A DNA stretch of 64,000 nucleotides from Vibrio gigantis (GTDB lineage: Bacteria; Pseudomonadota; Gammaproteobacteria; Enterobacterales; Vibrionaceae): contig NZ_AP025493.1 in NCBI RefSeq assembly GCF_024347515.1, forward strand, positions 1,954,506 through 2,018,505, given 5' to 3'. The position numbers and the translations under genes were made by a program. Below the pieces are notes generated by a model. It was not told the DNA's origin. It saw only the letters and a list, made by a program, of their open reading frames with translations, and ran no database searches. Shown in pieces: positions 1-8,759 of this stretch (within the stretch, counting starts at the first letter, position 1; every line of letters begins with the position of its first letter).

Positions 1-81
1 GTACAGTTTTAGTGCTTTTTCGCGATAGCCTTTCTCTTGGCGAGCGTACGCTGCACTCGAACCTGTGTAATCAGAAGACAT
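1..81 (-). CDS. yajD: YajD-like HNH nuclease, N-terminal fragment cut by window edge
   Basis: Only the first 27 codons are in the window; the gene runs leftward off the edge. The start at 81 has an AAGGA ribosome site about 8 bases upstream. Residues 13-27 read ARQEKGYREKALKLY, very close to the start of E. coli YajD, a small HNH-family protein, where the same stretch precedes the first zinc cysteines. The HNH motif itself lies outside the window, so the call rests on this short N-terminal match. A longer reading frame overlapping it on the same strand (9-194) has no such similarity and was discarded. Confidence 0.6.
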   Translation of the reverse strand, partial: MSSDYTGSSAAYARQEKGYREKALKLY

Positions 82-387
82 TGCCAAATCCTTATCAATT
101 GTAATATCCCGATTTTATCACAGCTTTCTTGAAGCTGTCGGTATGTCATTCGTAAAATCATTGCTAAATGATACGGTGGATTTACCCAAATCACATTGAA
201 GTTTGAATACGTACTTATCTTTTAGACACACTAACTCTTAACTACACAAGCTAGCATTAAAGCGGGTTATGTCTTTCTGGAATAAGCCATGCTTAACAGT
301 TTGAAAATAAATCGTATTCAGGGGTTTTAACCACAGACATGTGACCTAATATCAGTTTGTGAGACCCTATATTAATAAGGAAATATC
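82..387. promoter_or_regulatory. Divergent intergenic region, yajD-like / yghU
   Basis: About 300 bases separate two divergently transcribed genes, so both promoters should lie here. An AAGGAA ribosome site stands just before the yghU start. No clear operator palindrome, RNA gene or repeat was seen. Confidence 0.4.
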
Positions 388-1245
388 ATGTCAGAACAAT
401 ACACTCCGCCAAAAGTTTGGGTTAACGATACCGATGGTGGAAACAAATGGGCAAACATCAATAGTCCTGAATCTGGCGCTCGGTTTGAGAAAGAGCTTCC
501 TGTTGGTGACCATGCTTTCCAATTGTATTCTCTTGGCACACCTAACGGTCAGAAAGTCACTATCTTGCTTGAAGAGTTGTTAGCGGCGGGTGTTAAAGAA
601 GCTGAATATGATGCGTACTTGATCAACATCGGTGAGGCTGAACAGTTCTCCTCTGGCTTTGTTGGAGTGAATCCAAACTCTAAAATACCAGCTCTTGTTG
701 ATAAATCTGGTGCTGAAGACGTTAATGTTTTCGAGTCAGCTTCTATCTTGATGCATCTAGCAGAAAAATTTGGTCACTTCTTACCAAACGAAGGGGCGTC
801 AAGAACGCAAACTATCAACTGGTTATTCTGGGCACAAGGTTCAGCCCCATTCCTAGGTGGCGGCTTTGGTCACTTCTACGCTTACGCTGATGAAAAGCAA
901 GAATACCCAATTAACCGTTTTGCGATGGAAGCTAAGCGTCAGCTAGACGTGTTAGACAAACAACTCGCAAATAACACATTTGTGGCGGGTGAAGAGCTAA
1001 GCATTGCTGATATCGCGATTTGGCCTTGGTACGGCAACCTTGTGCTAGGCAAAATCTACGATGCAGCTGAGTTTCTACAGGTTGAGTCTTACACCAACGT
1101 TGTACGCTGGGCAAAGCAACTGGAAGCGCGAGAAGGCTTCCAACGAGGTCGAGTGGTTAACCGTTCATTTGGCGAAGAGTGGGAGCAAGTACCAGAGCGC
1201 CATTCTGCGGAAGACATCGATAAAGTTTTGAAACTAAAGCCGTAA
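388..1245 (+). CDS. yghU: Glutathione S-transferase family protein, YghU type
   Basis: At 285 residues it matches the usual length of YghU, a Nu-class glutathione transferase/disulfide-bond reductase of the cytosol. The thioredoxin-fold half holds the family block LYSLGTPNGQKVTI (about 47-60) and the cis-proline segment VNPNSKIPAL (about 93-102). The ESASILMHLAEKFG glutathione-binding segment follows. The all-helical half contains WAQGSAPFLGGGFGHFY, a YghU hallmark. AAGGAA lies 5-6 bases before the ATG. It is monocistronic, with its own terminator just downstream. In E. coli YghU acts on organic hydroperoxides and glutathione disulfides; the same role is inferred here. Confidence 0.93.
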   Translation: MSEQYTPPKVWVNDTDGGNKWANINSPESGARFEKELPVGDHAFQLYSLGTPNGQKVTILLEELLAAGVKEAEYDAYLINIGEAEQFSSGFVGVNPNSKIPALVDKSGAEDVNVFESASILMHLAEKFGHFLPNEGASRTQTINWLFWAQGSAPFLGGGFGHFYAYADEKQEYPINRFAMEAKRQLDVLDKQLANNTFVAGEELSIADIAIWPWYGNLVLGKIYDAAEFLQVESYTNVVRWAKQLEAREGFQRGRVVNRSFGEEWEQVPERHSAEDIDKVLKLKP

Positions 1246-1280
1246 TCTCTATATAGTTAGTTCTATATATCGTTAGATAA

Positions 1281-1319
1281 GAAGCGCCATGTATCGTTTT
1301 GTATATGGCGCTTTTTTTA
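1281..1319 (+). terminator. Rho-independent terminator after yghU
   Basis: A stem built on AGCGCCAT and ATGGCGCT is followed by a run of seven T. It stands 35 bases after the yghU stop. Confidence 0.85.
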
Positions 1320-1470
1320 TCCTGTTACTTGTCAAATTGATTCAAATTTAAAGCCATTATTACAAATTGGTAAAAGTGATTTTATTTAAATTGGGATTAT
1401 CATTAATTCTGTTATAAATATAATGCGCTCCATCAGAAAGATTTTGCCTTTAGGCATGGTGGGTAAGCGA

Positions 1471-2697
1471 ATGTTGAAACAGAAAGAAAAAATTGTTGTG
1501 GTTGGTGGAGGTGCTGCTGGCCTTGAATTGGTTACGCGTTTAGGTCGTGACAAACGTTATGACGTGACACTCGTTGAGCCGTCGTCACATCACTACTGGA
1601 AACCTCGCTTGCACGAAATTGCAGCAGGAACATTCGACGAAGAGCTCGACGCTGTTAGCTACTTCCAGCATGCATCTTGTAATGGCTACACTTACGTTCA
1701 AGCTTCAATGAGTGGATTAGAGCGTGCTAACAAAGTCATCCAGTTGAACCACTTTAGCGGTACGACTCAAGAGTTCGAATACGACTATCTCGTTATCGCT
1801 GTAGGTGCTATCAGCAATGACTTTAAAACAGAAGGTGTCAGTGAACACTGTTTATTCCTCGATTCAGCAGGGCAAGCACAGAAAGCTTGGCAGGAAATCA
1901 ACCCTCTACTGAGAGCAAGCAGTCAGCGTAAAATTTCAATTGTTGGCGCAGGTGCAACCGGTGTTGAGCTGGCGGCAGAGTTGGCAAAAGTGAGCGCCAA
2001 GCTACAGCGTTATCGTCAGGAAGGTAGCCTTGAAATTACTTTGATTGAAGCGGCAGATCGCGTGTTACCTGCTGGGCCAGAATGTATGTCGAAACGAGTT
2101 CATGAAGCTCTGGTAAAACAAGGTATTAACGTTAGAACTGGGACTCGAATTCAAAGAGCAGAAGAGGCGAAATTAGTCACTTCAGAAGAAGAGGTTATTT
2201 CAGCAGATCTGCAAGTATGGGCTGCTGGTATTAAATGTGCAGATTGGCTAAGTGAATTAGACGGTTTAGAAACAAATCGAATCAATCAATTAGTGGTAGA
2301 TCAGACACTAAGAACGACCAACGATAACGATATTTTTGTGATTGGTGATAGTGCAGAGTGCCCTCAACCGGATGGTTCTTTTGTTCCACCAAGAGCTCAA
2401 GCTGCGAATCAAGCCGCAGGTCACTTGGCTCAGCAGTTCAAGCGTTTAGCGAAAGGCAAGGCGTTACAACCCTTTGTTTTTCACGATGGAGGCATGTTGG
2501 TAGCGGTTGGACATGACTATGCAGTCGGTGCTCTCATGAATGACAGAGTGCTTTTGCGTGGCAGATTAGTACGAAACCTTTACGACACTATTTTCCGTTT
2601 GCATCAGCGAGTCTTGTTTAGTTGGGGCAGAGTGACAGCACTAGTCGTCTTAAAGAGACTTAAATGCGCACTAAACCCATACAGTAAAAAGATTTAG
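1471..2697 (+). CDS. ndh: Type II NADH dehydrogenase-like FAD oxidoreductase
   Basis: About 408 residues with two dinucleotide folds: an FAD-binding VVVGGGAAGLELVTRLG near the N terminus, and an NADH-binding SIVGAGATGVELAAELA near residue 155. The segment IFVIGDSAECPQPDG is the C-terminal FAD contact of the NDH-2 family. The C-terminal amphipathic/hydrophobic tail (RLHQRVLFSWGRVTALVVL) fits peripheral attachment to the inner membrane. Such enzymes pass electrons from NADH to quinone without pumping protons. The frame is open back to an ATG at 1423, but the nucleotide-binding strand begins directly after the ATG at 1471, which also has a GGTGGG sequence upstream. The 1471 start is preferred. 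Confidence 0.85.
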   Translation: MLKQKEKIVVVGGGAAGLELVTRLGRDKRYDVTLVEPSSHHYWKPRLHEIAAGTFDEELDAVSYFQHASCNGYTYVQASMSGLERANKVIQLNHFSGTTQEFEYDYLVIAVGAISNDFKTEGVSEHCLFLDSAGQAQKAWQEINPLLRASSQRKISIVGAGATGVELAAELAKVSAKLQRYRQEGSLEITLIEAADRVLPAGPECMSKRVHEALVKQGINVRTGTRIQRAEEAKLVTSEEEVISADLQVWAAGIKCADWLSELDGLETNRINQLVVDQTLRTTNDNDIFVIGDSAECPQPDGSFVPPRAQAANQAAGHLAQQFKRLAKGKALQPFVFHDGGMLVAVGHDYAVGALMNDRVLLRGRLVRNLYDTIFRLHQRVLFSWGRVTALVVLKRLKCALNPYSKKI

Positions 2698-2746
2698 TCA
2701 TCGGGTATTTGTTCTAGGAATCAATACTCAAACTGATTCATCCTTA

Positions 2747-2786
2747 TAAAACGCCACGCTCAGAATTGAGTGTGGCGTTTTTTTTA
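2747..2786 (+). terminator. Rho-independent terminator after ndh
   Basis: A long stem (AACGCCAC...GTGGCGTT, extended by GCTCA/TGAGT) is followed by eight T. It ends the ndh transcript. The following stretch to 3050 holds the zinc locus promoter and Zur-like site; nothing else was seen there. Confidence 0.9.
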
Positions 2787-2997
2787 GAGGTCGCTCTAGT
2801 TGCTCAATCGAGATGCACTTTTGTTCGGACAGATGCAGCTCTCGTGCTTTTACGACAATCGTGGCGAACCTTTTTAAATAAAGGACTCACTTCAACATAT
2901 TTTACTTTCCTTATAGATAGTGGTTCTAAAGCCCCCTAAAACAACAATTTAACTTCTCGCTAATGATCAAAATTTGTTTCTCAAGAATTAATTGTTA

Positions 2998-3012
2998 TGT
3001 TATAACGTATCA
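2998..3012 (+). promoter_or_regulatory. Zur-like operator upstream of the zinc locus
   Basis: The 15-mer TGTTATAACGTATCA has the 7-1-7 architecture of the gamma-proteobacterial Zur box; the left half is exact and the right half is degenerate. It lies 38 bases before the start of a histidine-rich outer-membrane gene followed by zinc-transport genes, where zinc-dependent repression is expected. Assignment is by pattern and context only. Confidence 0.55.
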
Positions 3013-3050
3013 ACTTAATTCTTGGTGAGTATTATAAAAGGAAAAATACA

Positions 3051-4187
3051 GTGAATAAAAAATTGGTTTCTCTAGCGATTGGTAGCACTCTTTCTGCCCC
3101 TGTTTTTGCTGATACGCTGTCAAACCCACAAATTGGTGTCGTACTTGATGGTTACTATCAGGACGGACAGCGTAATAATTCGGAACGTGATGAAGGATTT
3201 GGCCTTGGTCATACAGAGCTGAACATGTCGGCGAATATTGACGATAAGTTCTATGGCTCTTTAACGACCGTCATTGAAAGTCATGATGATGAAACGGAGT
3301 TGTTGCTTGAAGAAGCGTTCATTGAAACCTTAACAATGCCTTATGGCTTGAGTATCCGAGGTGGTCGTTTCCTATCGGACTTTGGTTACCTGAATAACCA
3401 ACACATGCATACCGACAGTTTTGTTGAGCGTCCCGCTGCTTACCGTACCTTCTTGGGTTCTCATTATTACGATGATGGTGTGCGCGCAAACATTGTTCTT
3501 CCGACTGACCTGTATGTGAAGTTTGGGGTTGAAGCGCTAAGTGGTAGCAAGATGTCTTCTGTTGAGGATGGTTCTGATGTGGGTGTCTACACGACAACCA
3601 TGAAGTTGGGTGATGACTTCTCGGATTCATCAAGCTGGCAGTTTGGCCTGAGTTACTTACGTAACGAAAATGGCAAAACTCGAGAATTTGAAGACCATGA
3701 TCACGGGCATGACCACGACCACGATCATAGCCATGGTGCAGCGGTAACGGGCTCAAACCTATACGGTGCTGACTTTGTATGGAAGTGGGCGCCAAATGGT
3801 AACTACAAATACCAGAACTTTACGCTAGCAGCAGAATACATGCTGTTGGATGGCATCGTGGATGACAAGTACAAAAATGATGCAGAATCCCCAGATAACT
3901 TAGCAGCATATTATGTGTCGGGTGTTTATCGCTTTAGTCCGAGCTGGTCTGCGGGTCTGCGTTACGGTGAAGCTGAAAGCTACGATGGTCATGCTCACGG
4001 TGATCACATGCATTTTACTGCAATGAATGACAAAGAAGCAGATGCGATGGTTGCTTGGGACTCATCTCATTTTGGTACGGTTAGGGCACAATATTCTCGT
4101 GTTGAAAACCAAAGCAAAGAGACAGATAACGTCTTTACCTTGCAATATGTAATGACCTTTGGGGCGCATGGTGCTCATGCGTTCTAG
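3051..4187 (+). CDS. Histidine-rich outer-membrane protein, probable zinc-uptake porin
   Basis: 378 residues starting at a GTG with AAAGGA upstream. A Sec signal ends at about residue 20 (APVFA). The rest is rich in alternating beta-strand segments, as in outer-membrane beta-barrels. A long His/Asp run (HDHGHDHDHDHSHG, around residues 217-230) and a second one (HAHGDHMHF) look like metal-gathering loops facing the outside. It is the first gene of a cluster with a zinc-type ABC binding protein and permease behind a Zur-like site, so a role in passing zinc across the outer membrane under starvation is inferred. The fold resembles phosphate-selective or TonB-independent porins; no TonB box was recognised. 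Confidence 0.7.
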   Translation: MNKKLVSLAIGSTLSAPVFADTLSNPQIGVVLDGYYQDGQRNNSERDEGFGLGHTELNMSANIDDKFYGSLTTVIESHDDETELLLEEAFIETLTMPYGLSIRGGRFLSDFGYLNNQHMHTDSFVERPAAYRTFLGSHYYDDGVRANIVLPTDLYVKFGVEALSGSKMSSVEDGSDVGVYTTTMKLGDDFSDSSSWQFGLSYLRNENGKTREFEDHDHGHDHDHDHSHGAAVTGSNLYGADFVWKWAPNGNYKYQNFTLAAEYMLLDGIVDDKYKNDAESPDNLAAYYVSGVYRFSPSWSAGLRYGEAESYDGHAHGDHMHFTAMNDKEADAMVAWDSSHFGTVRAQYSRVENQSKETDNVFTLQYVMTFGAHGAHAF

Positions 4188-5109
4188 GAAATTACTCCTA
4201 ACAATGGCAACAGGTGTTGCCGTTGTATCCTCATCTATAATGGTATCTTCGCCTGCAATGGCGTTGAATATTTTCGTTTGTGAGCCTGAGTGGCAAGCGC
4301 TTATACATAGCCATGCCCCTGAAGCTAACATCTACTCGGCGACCACAGCCATGCAGGATCCACACTACGTGCAAGCGAGACCGTCGCTTATTGCCAAAAT
4401 GCGCCAAGCTGACATGGCAATGTGTTCTGGCTCTGAATTAGAAGTAGGTTGGTTGCCAATGCTGCAAGTACGTAGTGGTAACCCTGCGGTTCAAGATAGC
4501 GCACCAACCATGTTATACGCGAGCGATATGGTTGGTATGCTTGATACCCATGACTATGTTGATCGAAGCATGGGGGACATCCACGCTCATGGAAATCCAC
4601 ATGTTCAGTTTGCTGCTGAATATATGATTCCTATATCAAGAGAAGTCACCAAACGTTTACAGCTAATAGACCCTGATAATTCACCTGTTTATATGCGGAA
4701 TGGCATGAAATTTCGTGCTAACTGGCGTAAAAAATTGGCAGAGTGGGAAACGAAAGCTGAACCTTTACAAGGTAAAAAGGTGGTCGGTTACCATGCCACG
4801 TATCGTTACCTTTTTGATTGGTTAGACATGACGCAAATTGCCGACTTAGAACCCAAGCCAGGTATTTCGCCGACAACAGCGCATTTGCAGACGTTAACGA
4901 AACTTGATCCTGCTTCATTTGATGCCATCGTATATTCATCGCACCAAGATAAGCGTCCTGCTAATTGGCTCAATCAACAAACCGGTAAGCCTATGGTTCA
5001 GTTACCACTTTCAGTTTCAGAAGGACAGAGCTTAGACGAGATGTACGATCAAGTGATTGATGATCTGTTGGATCTGTTGGTCGACTCAGAAATACCTGAG
5101 AGCTCGTGA
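4177..5109 (+). CDS. Zinc/manganese ABC transporter substrate-binding protein (ZnuA/TroA-like)
   Basis: About 310 residues with a signal peptide ending at PAMA before LNIFVCEPEW. The fold is that of cluster A-I metal-binding proteins. Candidate metal-binding histidines lie in DPHYVQARPS, HAHGNPHVQF and GYHATYRY, with another in YSSHQDKRP, matching the spacing of ZnuA-type ligands. The gene overlaps the end of the preceding outer-membrane gene; ATG codons at 4168 and 4177 are both possible, and 4177 gives a compact signal peptide. It ends in a TGATG overlap with the permease gene, showing translational coupling. It is shorter and more divergent than a canonical ZnuA and lacks the central His-rich loop. 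Confidence 0.78.
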   Translation: MRSRKLLLTMATGVAVVSSSIMVSSPAMALNIFVCEPEWQALIHSHAPEANIYSATTAMQDPHYVQARPSLIAKMRQADMAMCSGSELEVGWLPMLQVRSGNPAVQDSAPTMLYASDMVGMLDTHDYVDRSMGDIHAHGNPHVQFAAEYMIPISREVTKRLQLIDPDNSPVYMRNGMKFRANWRKKLAEWETKAEPLQGKKVVGYHATYRYLFDWLDMTQIADLEPKPGISPTTAHLQTLTKLDPASFDAIVYSSHQDKRPANWLNQQTGKPMVQLPLSVSEGQSLDEMYDQVIDDLLDLLVDSEIPESS

Positions 5110-5915
5110 TGTGGATGGAATATAGCTGGCTGGCACCTGCCGTATTGTGTGGTTTGATTGCGTTGGTCGGTAACATTGTACTGGGTGAACAAGTGCTCAA
5201 ACGGCAAATCATCTTTATTGATCTCGCTGTTGCACAAGTTGCTGCGTTGGGTGCTGCTTTGAGCCAATATTGGTTAAGTCGATATGAGTTGTTCAGCGAT
5301 TCATGGTTGGGTGAAATGGCTGGCCCGTGGGCAATGTCACTTCTGCTATGTGGCCTAATTGCATTGATGGAAAAGCATTACAAACAACACCTGGAACCTA
5401 TGATTGGTAGCTTATTTGTCGTTTCGGCTTCATTGGCTATTTTATTGGTGAGTCAAGATCCACACGGCGCTGATTTTATTCAAGGTATTCTCAATGGGCA
5501 ACTACTTTGGGCTACTTGGGATGATGTTTGGCCATTGGCAATAATAACGACCGCGATGTTGGTGTTGGTCAGCGTAAAGCCCGAATTTATGCAGGGTAGT
5601 GGCTTCTATCTAATATTCGCTATCTTAATGCCGATTACGGTCAAGCTAACCGGGATCTATTTGGAGTTCGCTCTATTAGTTATCCCTGCCTTATGTGCCG
5701 CTGCGTTAAAAGGGCTTCGTTTTGTTATCGCAAGTGTCAGTATTGGTACAGTTGGTATTCTGTCGGGATTGGCCATGTCCGCTCATTATGATTTACCGAG
5801 CGGCGCAAGCATTGTCATTACGTTGTTTTTTGCAGGGGTGATATTTAATACGATGTCATTATTTCTTCGATATCGGCGAATCAACCGAACTGAACATATA
5901 TGCCGAACTGACTAG
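5109..5915 (+). CDS. ABC-3 family metal transporter permease (ZnuB-like)
   Basis: 268 residues with seven or eight hydrophobic segments and the ABC-3 family pattern near the N terminus (IVLGEQVLKRQIIFIDLAVAQ) in place of the usual GxxLVLRRMSLMGDA region. The start ATG overlaps the stop of the binding-protein gene (TGATG). It should form the inner-membrane channel for the metal delivered by that protein. No ATP-binding subunit gene follows: downstream is a non-coding gap and then an unrelated dioxygenase-like gene. The ATPase must therefore be supplied from elsewhere, for example a canonical znuC. Confidence 0.8.
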   Translation: MWMEYSWLAPAVLCGLIALVGNIVLGEQVLKRQIIFIDLAVAQVAALGAALSQYWLSRYELFSDSWLGEMAGPWAMSLLLCGLIALMEKHYKQHLEPMIGSLFVVSASLAILLVSQDPHGADFIQGILNGQLLWATWDDVWPLAIITTAMLVLVSVKPEFMQGSGFYLIFAILMPITVKLTGIYLEFALLVIPALCAAALKGLRFVIASVSIGTVGILSGLAMSAHYDLPSGASIVITLFFAGVIFNTMSLFLRYRRINRTEHICRTD

Positions 5916-6113
5916 GCTATTCTTCTGATGACGTTGAGCCCGATAACTCAAGATATATAGTTTGTAAGCATACCGAAGGTAGAGCGAAAGACCGTGGGCA
6001 TGAAACCGTTCATTTCTATAGAACAGGTGGTACTGGCATATTATATTTAGATTTAGCTATTGAAGGCTATTTAGGTATAAAATCGCGTCATCATAATTCT
6101 AAAGGATGGTGCC

Positions 6114-6437
6114 ATGTACCACGGTCATGTTTATTTCCCTCTGCGATTTGCAGAGCAAGCAGAAACACTGCGTCAAAAGATTCTATCTGAGCGCAAAGAT
6201 GTATTAGAGGTTTTTCCTTTAGTACAACGCTTAGTTGGCCCACATAAGATGCCGATGTTTGAGATTCATTTTGCCAACAAAGAGTCGGGCATCGTGGAAT
6301 GGCTGGATCAAGAGCGTGGTGATATGTCGGTGCTGATTCACCCTGTAACCGGTGGTGAAGAAACATTAGACCATACAGTACTAGCGATCTGGCTGGGCCG
6401 TGAGCTAGGTGTATTTGAAGACACACTAAGTAGCTAA
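6114..6437 (+). CDS. DOPA 4,5-dioxygenase family protein
   Basis: 107 residues, the normal size of the small bacterial Dopa_DIOX family. Family motifs are visible: YHGHVYFPL at the start, GPHKMPMFEIHF in the middle, and LIHPVTGGE near the end. The conserved histidines of these blocks are the likely metal ligands of an extradiol-type dioxygenase. An AAAGGA ribosome site lies about 8 bases upstream. The substrate in bacteria is not established. Apparently monocistronic. Confidence 0.85.
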   Translation: MYHGHVYFPLRFAEQAETLRQKILSERKDVLEVFPLVQRLVGPHKMPMFEIHFANKESGIVEWLDQERGDMSVLIHPVTGGEETLDHTVLAIWLGRELGVFEDTLSS

Positions 6438-6447
6438 TTTAATTTTC

Positions 6448-6501
6448 GCCCGACAGTGTGCACCTAATCAATGCATTTGGTTAAGGTAACAGCTGTCGGG
6501 T
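6448..6501 (+). terminator. Possible stem-loop terminator
   Basis: CCCGACAG pairs with CTGTCGGG across a loop of about 33 bases, and further pairing is possible inside. There is no clear T run, so termination is uncertain. It lies between the + strand dioxygenase-like gene and a - strand small membrane protein gene. Confidence 0.4.
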
Positions 6502-6547
6502 GTGCCTTAACTCACTAACTTTTAAACCCATCTTGCTTCTTGAATAA

Positions 6548-6700
6548 CTAGCTTCTCCAACTATTCCCCAGTATCAGAGACACCGCTACCGAAACACCTA
6601 GTGCGATTAAAATATTAGGCAAGTTAAATCCCCAAATCGCGACACACACAGCCACAGTGACAATTGCCCACAATAGTGTTTCTAAAATCCAAGTACCCAT
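6548..6700 (-). CDS. Small membrane protein, 50 residues
   Basis: The frame runs from an ATG at 6700 to TAG and is preceded by TTAGGAGTT, a strong ribosome site. The product is 50 residues. Two hydrophobic stretches (about 5-25 and 28-45) are separated by an Asn-Pro turn (GFNLPN), and the tail ends NSWRS, so a two-pass inner-membrane hairpin is predicted. It lies between convergent features, just downstream of the histidine kinase operon and in the same direction, about 90 bases after it. No family was recognised. Function unknown. Confidence 0.55.
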   Translation of the reverse strand: MGTWILETLLWAIVTVAVCVAIWGFNLPNILIALGVSVAVSLILGNSWRS

Positions 6701-6787
6701 AACATAACTCCTAACTTGATTGTGCGACTAGCATAACCAAGCGAAGGTAAACATTTGGTCACCATCCAATATCGACCTCTAAATTCG

Positions 6788-8080
6788 TTAAAGCACCACT
6801 TTAACACTGAACTCGTTGCCGTGAGTGCCATGAGTAAATCTCCACCCTTGGTTCTGACAAACGCGATCAATGAGTTCTAAGCCAATGCCAAATGAGGTCT
6901 GCTGTTCAGAGTCGTGGGTTATGTTTTCATCCTCTAAACGGTTGGTGACCTCAAACTGAGCTTGTGACAGGGTGATACGGATCTCTCCACTTCCGCCGTG
7001 TTGGAATGCATTACGGACTAAATTAGTCAGCACGACTTCGGTCAGTTCGCGGGGAAGGGTATGTTCTTCTGGATCAATATTGATTTGGATTTCTACATCT
7101 TTGTTTTTTAAAAGATAACGCTGGCTTTCGATGATGTTATTGATCAGGGGAGTTAGCTTAATCTGCTCATAGTTAGTTTCTATCTCGCTATTACGGCTCA
7201 TCCAAAGCAGCGTCGTGACCAAGGTTTTCATATTGGTGGCTGAACGTTGGATTCGTGCGATAGCTCGCTGACCACTGTTTGGAATGCTATCAGACAGTCG
7301 AACCAGCATATCGCTACTCGCGGAAATGGTTGCAATCGGAGTTCTTAACTCGTGGCTTGCTGCTCTTAAGAAAAAGCTCTCACGTTCATTGGCTTGGCGT
7401 TCACCTTGCACACTCTTAACAAGCTGCGATGCTAATTGGTCGATCTCTTTATATCGAAACTTAGCCAGCCCTTGCGTGTTGTTTACATCAAGCGATTCTG
7501 ACCATTTTGATAGGGTAATAATCGGTTTGGTGACTCGGTGTATAAGAAGGCGAATGATCAAAAATACCAAGAGTAAAAGGGCACCAATAGCGATGAAGGC
7601 GCTGTTTATCTGATTGACGGATTCAGGTGGGTTGAGTTCGAATAGCTTCAGATAAATCGCTTCATCGTATTCAGAAATGATGTACAGCGATTTGTCTGTA
7701 CCAGAAATTGAATGCTTGGCAGCGTAGAGGTATTGCCCAGACTCATTACTGGCTGGAGAGTCGTAATGTTCATAAATAGCGTCGTTATCGAACGTATCCC
7801 AATCAAAGGCTTGTTGAAATTGAGTTGGAACTTCTGAGTAGCTTAGAAAGGCTTGAAAGGTTGGGTTTTGGTAGTTAGGCAACTCTCCAGTCTCAATGTA
7901 ACGCTGCTCTGCAACTTCCAGTTCATACAAGAACCCATACTTTGCCGATTCGTTCAGACCAATATGATAGCTTTGTGAAACCATTAAGCTGTATATGGCG
8001 GTAAGCAATACAACAATGCCAAATAGGTAGAGGTAGATGTCGCGCTTGATGCTGACTCGATTCACGCTTGCCTGATTCAT
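6788..8080 (-). CDS. Sensor histidine kinase
   Basis: 430 residues. A first membrane segment (about 13-36) and a second (about 160-181) bracket a periplasmic sensor region of about 120 residues. A HAMP-like linker follows (RVTKPIITLSKW). The dimerisation helix carries ASHELRTPIA with the phospho-acceptor His243. The ATPase domain has an N box (LTNLVRNAFQHGG) and a G box (FGIGLELIDRV). It overlaps the upstream response-regulator gene by 4 bases, so the pair is cotranscribed and cognate. It is the last gene of a leftward operon with a periplasmic protein and a membrane hydroxylase, which suggests it senses an envelope or lipid cue; that is inference. Confidence 0.9.
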   Translation of the reverse strand: MNQASVNRVSIKRDIYLYLFGIVVLLTAIYSLMVSQSYHIGLNESAKYGFLYELEVAEQRYIETGELPNYQNPTFQAFLSYSEVPTQFQQAFDWDTFDNDAIYEHYDSPASNESGQYLYAAKHSISGTDKSLYIISEYDEAIYLKLFELNPPESVNQINSAFIAIGALLLLVFLIIRLLIHRVTKPIITLSKWSESLDVNNTQGLAKFRYKEIDQLASQLVKSVQGERQANERESFFLRAASHELRTPIATISASSDMLVRLSDSIPNSGQRAIARIQRSATNMKTLVTTLLWMSRNSEIETNYEQIKLTPLINNIIESQRYLLKNKDVEIQINIDPEEHTLPRELTEVVLTNLVRNAFQHGGSGEIRITLSQAQFEVTNRLEDENITHDSEQQTSFGIGLELIDRVCQNQGWRFTHGTHGNEFSVKVVL

Positions 8081-8751
8081 GACTGCTCCTCATGTAAGAC
8101 CACACCAATGCCGTGAACGGTATGGATTAGCTTGGTATCAAATGGAGCATCAACCACTTGGCGAAGTTTAAACAGGTGGGCTTTCACGCTGTCAGAGCTT
8201 GGCATCTCGTTTTCCCAGGCTTCTTCAAGCTTGGCTTTGTTCACCACATTGGGGCTGTTTCGCACTAACATCACGAGCATTCGCCAACATACTGGAGAGA
8301 GCTTCAATAGCTTGCCGTCTCTAATAGCTTGGTGCTTATCCAAGTCCAATTTGAGATCGGCTACAGACAGAGTCGTCACCGTACCTTGAGCACGACGAAC
8401 CAACGCCATCAGTCTCATTTTGAGCTCTTCCATCGCAAAAGGCTTCACTAGGTAATCATCCGAGCCGACTTCGAAACCGGCGACCTTATCTTGCAATGTG
8501 TCTCTAGCGGTCAGCATGAGAATAGGCGTAGTAACGCCCTGCTGACGAAGTGATTGGCACACATCGAGTCCATCCATTTTGGGCATGTTGATGTCCGTTA
8601 AGATGATGTCATAACGTCCTTCTAAGGCGAGGTTAAGCCCTGCTGCGCCATTGTAGGCAAAGTCGAATTCGAAACCGTCGAGTTCCATGTAGTCTGCAAT
8701 GGCTTCTGCCAAGTCGCTGTCGTCTTCAATCAACAGGGCGTTAATGCTCAT
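8077..8751 (-). CDS. OmpR-family response regulator
   Basis: 224 residues when started at the ATG at 8751, which has AAGGAC upstream; the frame stays open further back but without a ribosome site. The receiver domain shows the acidic pair EDD (9-11), phospho-acceptor Asp53 in LTDINMP, and the switch lysine in DYLVKPF. The C-terminal winged helix ends in KLIHTVHGIGVVL, the typical recognition and wing region of OmpR/PhoB DNA-binding domains. It acts as the DNA-binding partner of the kinase encoded immediately downstream. Target genes are not known. Confidence 0.92.
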   Translation of the reverse strand: MSINALLIEDDSDLAEAIADYMELDGFEFDFAYNGAAGLNLALEGRYDIILTDINMPKMDGLDVCQSLRQQGVTTPILMLTARDTLQDKVAGFEVGSDDYLVKPFAMEELKMRLMALVRRAQGTVTTLSVADLKLDLDKHQAIRDGKLLKLSPVCWRMLVMLVRNSPNVVNKAKLEEAWENEMPSSDSVKAHLFKLRQVVDAPFDTKLIHTVHGIGVVLHEEQS

Positions 8752-8759
8752 AAGTGTCC

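Noticed and set aside
9..194. 61-codon frame on the minus strand at the left edge
   Set aside because: It overlaps the yajD-like start in another frame. Its product resembles nothing, while the overlapping frame from 81 matches YajD.
3319..3795. 158-codon reverse frame with many histidines inside the outer-membrane protein gene
   Set aside because: It is the complement of the His/Asp-coding repeat of the real gene; it has no ribosome site and no independent support.
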